Source: Sequoia sempervirens
Taxonomy: Eukaryota; Streptophyta; Pinopsida; Cupressales; Cupressaceae
DNA: 64,000 nt
NCBI GenBank assembly: GCA_007258455.2
Contig: VDFB02296798.1
Coordinates: forward strand, 28,684 to 92,683
Reading direction: 5' to 3'
The notes beneath the pieces are model-generated. The model worked only from the letters and a program-made list of their open reading frames with translations, was not told the origin of the DNA and searched no databases. Every line of letters starts with the position of its first letter. Positions within the stretch are counted from its first letter, which is position 1. Below are positions 58,441 to 64,000 of this stretch, one piece after another. The position numbers were made by a program, and so were the translations under genes.

Positions 58441-59162
58441 TTAAAAGACTTTTCAACCTTTCAACTTCTTCTAACAAAACCTTGAAATGAGGTTCTTGTT
58501 CATGTAAGAAAGGCAAGGGCACATAACCTTTGAAACCTTGGTTAAATTAGGAAGGGACCAATTGTTGGATGCTAGAGCCTTTGCCAAAAATCAACACTTA
58601 CCATCACTAAAGACATCTTTGTTAAAGAAATGAGTAATAGTTTTTACAAGATCTAGAATCTAGATATTTGAGGAGATCTAGCAAAATAGAAACAAACATA
58701 GATGAATTAACCTTCACCTTTGAAACATCCTACAAGAAATCCTTCCCCAAAATATCTTTGTTGTAGCCAAAACAACATTATAGGGTAGTTTATGTTAAAG
58801 ATATTTTCCTCTTAATTGTTGAAAGACATAATTTTGGCTCAATGCTTGTAGTTGAGAAAATAAACAAGAGCCAAACAAACCTTGGAGAGAGAAAAGCAAT
58901 AGTGAGAAAAGGCTAACACTTGCGTTTTACATAAAATTCCACTTCTGCCTGGAGAGGTGGCAGGTCATGACAACAAAGATGAGTTCAAAGTTGTTTATTG
59001 CTCTGTTTGATAAAATAAATACATGAATTAATAATAGAGATGACCGCATACTAGATTCAAGAGTAAAATATATTTCTTTATTCACATATGAGATTATTAC
59101 AGAAGATGACCAAAGATGGTCAGCCAAGCATCAATGTTGATCCGACTGGATCATCCCCTTTC
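58440..59162 (+). other. Unassigned sequence
   Basis: AT-rich, only short frames. The minus-strand frame 58927-59127 (66 aa) resembles nothing I recognise. Confidence 0.4.
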
Positions 59163-59167
59163 CTTGA

Positions 59168-59994
59168 TGTAATGTCCTTGTGCACAGGTGATGTGCCCCG
59201 ATGGCCACATGTCCGTTGGGTTTGCGTAAGGCGCTAGATTCTCCGATGGTGGCTTCGGTGGTGAAAGATCCTCCCTAGTTGTCACCCTTAACACCTTGGG
59301 TAGCCGTCCTCACTATTAGGCCGGTCTTTTGGTGTAGTGGTTGGGCCTTTGTCATATCAGAGCCAAGGTCTCAAGGTCGAGACCCGCAAAGCATGGTGGG
59401 CTATAATGTCCCTATGCACAGGTGATGTGGTTGGGCCTTTGTCGTATCAAAGCCGAGGTCGAAACCTACGAAGCATGGTGGGCTATAATGTCTCTGTGCA
59501 CGGGTGATGTGCCCCGATGGCAACGTGTATTGGGTTTGTGTAAGGCCCTAGATTCTCCGGTGGTGGCTTCGGTGGTGAAAGATCCTCCCTGGTTGCCACC
59601 CTTAACACCCTGGGTAGTCGCCCTCACTACCAGGCCGGCGTTTTGGTGTAGTGGTTGGGCCTTTGAAAGGCTGTGAACTGCGTTCACCAACAATAACCTA
59701 TTCCAAAATCCCAAAATCCAACCTCCCAACAATTAGCTCCTCAATTCTTTTATTCTCTCCAATTTGTAACTCACCGTGTCTCCTTGAATTCTCTTTTTTT
59801 TTTTGCTTTTCACCTTTATTTTAATTCCATTGAGAATTCTCATAAAAGTAACTTAATTAATTTCTTTAACTTTATAACTTAAGTTACTTTGCATGATTAA
59901 ATAATTAATTTTAAGTTGCCTTTATATTTTAACCTCCCTGACAACTCTAAATTAACTATTTAATTATATGCTGACTCAAATGGGGGACATTACA
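59168..59994 (-). mobile_element. Small solo LTR-like element, 827 bp, target duplication CTTGA
   Basis: CTTGA flanks it (59163-59167 and 59995-59999). Its minus-strand start is TGTAATGTCCCCCATTTG (59994 downward). The other end, TGTAATGTCC at 59168, is an inverted copy of the same ten bases. AAGTTACTTAATTAA-like words (59840-59900) match other minus-strand LTRs here. The left half is a roughly 300-bp direct duplication (59170-59400 and 59470-59665). It could alternatively be a foldback element. Confidence 0.6.
59170..59665. repeat. GC-rich direct duplication with tRNA-like promoter boxes
   Basis: GTGCACAGGTGATGTGCCCC at about 59179 recurs as GTGCACGGGTGATGTGCCCC at about 59496, each followed by GGTGGCTTCGGTGGTGAAAG. 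A partial third unit starts near 59405. Between them, GTAGTGGTTGGGCC (59335) and GGTCGAGACCC (59373) resemble the A and B boxes of a tRNA-derived SINE head. ORFs on both strands (59422-59732) follow from the composition. Confidence 0.55.
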
Positions 59995-60073
59995 CTTGAT
60001 AATACATAATATATTTAAAAGACCCGATGGTTGCTAAGAGGAACACAAGTGTCGAGCAACTGATGCTTATCTC

Positions 60074-60731
60074 TGATGAGCACATAGTGATACTGAGAGG
60101 GGGGTGAATCAGTATCTAACAATTTTTTAATTTTAAGAAACTTAACCAATTACAATAAGAGCATTCAAGTAAGATCTAGCAATTAGGAATACAATGTGAA
60201 CACCTGATTTACGTGGAAACCCTTTCAGGAAAATACCACGACACAATATTGCGTGAATATTATAAATTAATCTTCTTCTGCTTGTAGGCTCCAACCTACT
60301 ATTAAAGTCTCCAATCTCTACACAAAGTGAGCTCCAACTCAGCAAGAGGCTCCAACCTCTACTTGAGAGGCTTCAACCTCCACACAAACTGAGCTCCAGC
60401 CAAGCAAGAGGCTCCAACCCCTAGTTGATAGGCTCCAACCAATTGGAGGCTCCAAGCCCACAAATCTTATACAACTTCTTTTTCCTTACAAATCTGATAA
60501 CACCCTTCACACAATCCTGATCCAAACACGAATCTGATCCAACTACAAATCTGCTCCACACTCGATTTGATCCACAATCAAATAACAATCTTCCTTTCAA
60601 ATCTAATCACTCACTTCTTTTCAAGTCTGATCCAAATCAAGCATAATTCATTTATACAAAACTGATCATAATCAAGGCATTATCTTCACATAAATTTCTG
60701 CCTTACAATTTGCTCTAATTCTCTTTACAAT
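60074..60731 (-). mobile_element. Copia-like LTR fragment, minus strand
   Basis: TGATGAGCACATAGTGATAC at 60074 and GAGAGGGGGGTGAATCAG at about 60096 are the reverse complement of the 3' end of the LTR at 36177-38066. It breaks off at 60731, where the next LTR begins, so that LTR inserted into it or truncated it; the remainder may lie beyond the window. Confidence 0.75.
60284..60455. repeat. Hairpin minisatellite with compensating arms
   Basis: GTAGG-CTCCAA-CCTAC at 60284-60299, GAGG-CTCCAA-CCTC at 60346-60359, GAGG-CTTCAA-CCTC at 60367-60380, then degenerate units to about 60455. Confidence 0.8.
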
Positions 60732-60927
60732 TGTAATGTCCCCATTTTCCAGACCTCTTAAGGAATAATCATTATTTTAATTATTTAATGTTACTAGGCA
60801 AAAAGTGCAAAGTCAAAAGGGTAATATTAAATAATTATATTAAAAGGTTAAAAAAGTGACATACCTTAATGATAAATTAATAAAGTCACTTTATTAATAT
60901 ATCTTCAAAAGGTGACTTAAGTATTAG

Positions 60928-61070
60928 GAGTCACATCAAGGGGTCACATCAAGGAATCACGTCAAGGGGTCACATCAAAAGGTCACATCAAGGGGTAAGG
61001 AGTCAGATCAAGGGGTCATATCAAGAGGTCACATCAAGGAGTCACATCAAGGAGTATTAAAATATTCATC
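60928..61070. repeat. GGTCACATCAAG minisatellite in the 5' LTR
   Basis: About ten 13-14-bp units close to GGTCACATCAAGG. The 3' LTR has the same array at about 63282-63405 with a different unit order and number. Confidence 0.85.
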
Positions 61071-61375
61071 TAAAAGCTTGTTGAACACTCTTCTTGGGTC
61101 TTTCTAGAAGATCGAGGAGTACTTTATAAAGGGGAGTTGAGAGCTCATTTGGGGGAGGCTGGGTTATGAGAAACTTGTTAATGAATTTCAGTCTCATTGA
61201 GAGATTGCCTTTTCAAGGGTCTTTGAGGACGAAATCCCCTCTTGGCTTACAATCTCTTCGCTGTTGCAATATACAGTCAAGAGATTTAATGGTGTTTTCA
61301 GCCAAGAAACACATTGGTGCTTAACAGAGATAATTCTGAAAGCTGAAATTGCAAATTTGCTTGTTTGAGAAGGTT

Positions 61376-61590
61376 AGTAATTTATGCAATAGCTGATGTA
61401 TTATTGCATGTTTCTGAATTATTGCAATAGCTGGTTTATTATTGCAAGGGTTTGAATAATTGCAATATTTGATGTATTATTGCAATTTTGAATAAGGGTT
61501 TTTGAATTATTGCAGTAGCTGATTTATTATTGCAATAAGGGTTTCTGAATAATGCAATAGCTGATTTATTATTGCTTTTATTGCGAGGGC
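61376..61590. repeat. ATTGCAATAGCTGATTTATT minisatellite in the 5' LTR
   Basis: Units of roughly 35-45 bp containing TTATTGCAATAGCTGA and AAGGGTTTCTGAAT recur about six times. The counterpart in the 3' LTR is at about 63722-63925. Confidence 0.8.
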
Positions 61591-62575
61591 TTCTAAAGGA
61601 TGAATTTGAGGTCATTGTTCAGATTTAGGAAGATGGCTTTCTAGTGTGTTCTTGTTGCATCCTTGGTATTGGCCATTTCAAATATCCTAAGTCTGAAGTC
61701 TGTATAAGGAGACATTGCTATATATAATGAAAACTTCACCAGTTCACAGAAGCTCCAATCTGCATATACTACAATTCTGAGACTTCCATTAAGTGGTTTG
61801 AGCCATCTCAGTGGATTGTGGGAGCGCCAATATCAAGTCTGGGTACATTAGACTTGATAATCTGTTTGTAGCTTAGTTTATGATTATCATCAACACTGGG
61901 AAATAGAGTTCATAAGTGAATGCAGCAGTTCTGGGTTTGCTGCTCTAGAATTTCAGTTCTATATTACTCAGAAACTTATGTCTTAAACTGCTGTTATAGT
62001 CTCCTTTAATTACTGCTATGAAAAGAGTGCCATGTTATGAAATGTATGAGTTGATTAAGTCTTTTGGGCGATGTTCTATATCAGTTTCAGTCATTGCATT
62101 TTCTTACCAGTCGGTTCTTTAATACTTCACGCTTGTAAGTCACCAAGAAGCACTAGTTTTCAGTCACTTTATTGTTCTTTGAGTTGTCATCAAACTGATT
62201 TGTAATTCTGAGCAGTTCTTGTAGTGTGACCAGTCATTTGTCTGAAGTTCTGATCTACCAATCTGGGTAGTTTAATTGGTGCAATCAGTCAATTTAAATG
62301 TTTTGAGACACACTTGTATTGGACTGAACATAATCAATAATATGCTCATGTTGTAATGATCAAGATTTATGCAATGTAAATGCTCAAATTGGTTCATTGA
62401 TTAGAAGTTCAGTATTTCATTCTCAACTCATTTGCTTAATTGAAAAATGCAATATGTCAAGATAAGCATAATTAGGAAAGTTAATCGATCATTGGCAAGG
62501 AACATTACAAAGCATGCTTGATTGTTTTTGGTCAATTGCAAAAAATTTAGATAATATTCCATTGGGGATATTACA

Positions 62576-63120
62576 GTGGTATCAGAGCTAAAAATCTTGC
62601 CATCTTGTTGGGGGTTTTGACATGAACAGTTCATGATATGTCAGGGAATGAAATACCACCATTAACTCATAATTACAACACTTGGAGATATAGAGCATTC
62701 TTGAATACAGGGCCAGAAGATCATAGAGCTACATGTGAACAAAATACAGGGAACATGGGAGAGAGAAGGGATCCAGGTGAGGAAAGGTTTCTATAGTTGT
62801 TGGACACATTAGCTCAGGGGCAGCGTTTAGCTGAATAGAGGGCTCAAGAACATAGTCAGTGAATGGAGTTAATGATGTAGATGACGACTAGGAAAATGGG
62901 ACTTCTAGTTTATCCATGGGATGTAGAGTTTGACAACGTCTTGGGTTCTAGTTGCATACAGAGGTTATGGATTAGGACATGTTGTAGGACCATTTGGGAT
63001 CCGGGTGGTTGGTGGACAGGTGCGGTTGGTTTTCCATTCTGGCTTTAGGTGCTGTGACAGTCGAGATGGTTTGGCAGTTGCAGATTGCTTGAGGGCAAGC
63101 AATCTCTAGGAAGGGAGGAC
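62576..63120 (+). other. Interior of the deleted LTR element, no intact ORF
   Basis: A short frame from ATG 62638 (MSGNEIPPLTHNYNTWRYRAF) is the probable gag start but stops within about 60 codons. No protease, RT or integrase motif. The end is a purine-rich tract at 63108-63120. Confidence 0.7.
62577..62588 (+). promoter_or_regulatory. Primer-binding site of the deleted element
   Basis: TGGTATCAGAGC, one base after the 5' LTR end, the same initiator tRNA-Met site and spacing as in the chromovirus. Confidence 0.92.
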
Positions 63121-64000
63121 TGTAATGTCCCCATTTTCCAGCCCTCTTAAGGAATAATCATTACTTTAATTATTTAATGTTACTAGGCAAAAAGTTAAAA
63201 GGTTAAAAAAGTGACATACTTTAATGATAAATTAATAAAGTCACTTTATTAATATATCTTCAAAAGGTGACTTAAGTATTAGGAGTCACATCAAGGGGTC
63301 ACATCAAGATGTCACATCAAGGGTTCACATTAAGGAATCACATCAAGGGGTTACGTCAAGGAGTCACATCAAGGGGTCACATCAAGAGGTCACATCAAGG
63401 AGTATTAAAATATTCATTTAAAAGCTTGTTGAACACTCTTCTTGGGTCTTTCTAGAAGATCAAGGATTTCTTTATAAAGGGGAGTTGAGAGCTCATTTGG
63501 GGGAGGCTGGGTTGTGAGAAAATTGTTAATGAATTTCAATCTCATTGAGAGATTGGCTTTTCAAGGGTCTTTGAGGACGAAATCCCTCTTGGCTTACAAT
63601 CTCTTCGTTGTTGCAATATACAGTCAGGAGATTTAATGGTGTTTTTAGCTAGGAAACACATTGGTGCTTAACGAAGATAATTTTGAAAGTTGAAGTTGCA
63701 AATCTGCTTGTTTGAGAAGCTTAGTAATTTATGCAATAGCTGATGTATTATTGCATGTTTCTGAATTATTGCAATAGTTGGTTATTATTGCAAGGGTTTG
63801 AATAATTGCAATAGCTGATGTATTATTGCGATTTTGAATAAGGGTTTCTGAATTATTGTAGTAGCTGATTTATTATTGCAATAAGGGTTTCTGAATAATG
63901 CAATAGCTGATTTATTATTGCATTTTATTGTGAGGGCTTCTAAAGGATGAATTTGAGATCATTGCTCAGATTTAGGAAGATGGCTTTCTAGTGTGTTCTT
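63121..64000 (+). repeat. 3' LTR of the deleted element, incomplete
   Basis: Starts TGTAATGTCCCCATTTTCC and follows the 5' LTR to the window edge, lacking about 35 bp near 63190. Confidence 0.92.

Larger units (their letters stand above)
60732..64000 (+). mobile_element. Internally deleted LTR retrotransposon, running off the window
   Basis: 5' LTR 60732-62575 (1844 bp, TGTAATGTCCCCATTTTCC...GATATTACA), a 545-bp interior, and the 3' LTR from 63121 to beyond 64000. The interior keeps a primer-binding site and a polypurine tract but almost no coding sequence. Its last 30 bases (GCAAGCAATCTCTAGGAAGG) parallel the end of the chromovirus Gag-Pol, so it is a deletion derivative of a related family. 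The LTRs differ by several substitutions and a gap of about 35 bp (absent near 63190 in the 3' copy), so it is older than the chromovirus. The 3' target duplication (expected ACAAT) is outside the window. Confidence 0.9.

Noticed and set aside
59335..59385. A genuine tRNA gene suggested by A- and B-box-like words
   Set aside because: No acceptor stem or cloverleaf could be formed; at most a SINE-like promoter relic.
60928..61070. Short regular repeats that could be mistaken for a CRISPR array
   Set aside because: Units are contiguous 13-14-bp copies without unique spacers, in a plant LTR.

Overview
This is a stretch of a large, repeat-rich land-plant nuclear genome. The evidence is AT-rich sequence, GT-AG introns up to about 10 kb, nested LTR retrotransposons and hAT DNA transposons. 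One host gene is visible: eight consecutive + strand exons (17634-29894) that read as the C-terminal HEAT-repeat part of DNAAF5/HEATR2, a cytoplasmic factor for preassembly of axonemal dynein. That would suit a plant with, or descended from, flagellated sperm (fern, cycad, Ginkgo or other gymnosperm). The species is not determined, and the family call rests on my memory of animal DNAAF5.

Layout. 1-5867: a copia-like LTR on the minus strand, split by a 3.6 kb hAT transposon (887-4445) with an 8-bp target duplication and a three-exon, frameshifted transposase. 5868-16380: retroelement debris, with diverged tandem units, unidentified ORF remnants (8064-11026), an 89-bp tandem repeat and a truncated Tat-like Ty3/gypsy element (gag, protease, RNase H, start of RT). 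17634-29894: DNAAF5 exons; the 9.9-kb intron holds a second set of unidentified ORF remnants split by a solo LTR (23435-25192). 29895-39451: a run of dated insertions: solo LTRs at 30332-31807, 32569-33587 and 36177-38066, a hAT MITE (35182-35703), and copia and gypsy relics. 39457-44994: a non-autonomous LTR element whose 5' LTR carries a minus-strand solo LTR. 47390-58440: a decayed hAT transposase interrupted by a complete, nearly pristine Ty3/gypsy chromovirus (49853-58253). 59168-64000: a small solo LTR, a copia LTR fragment, and an internally deleted LTR element running off the window.

Almost every LTR could be closed by finding its 5-bp target-site duplication by eye, so the order of insertion is well supported. 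The most unusual signal is structural. Several LTR families carry arrays of short hairpins whose arms are kept, or change in step, while the loops vary (CCACT/AGTGG, TTACTA/TAGTAA and GTAGG/CCTAC types). I do not know of a description of these.
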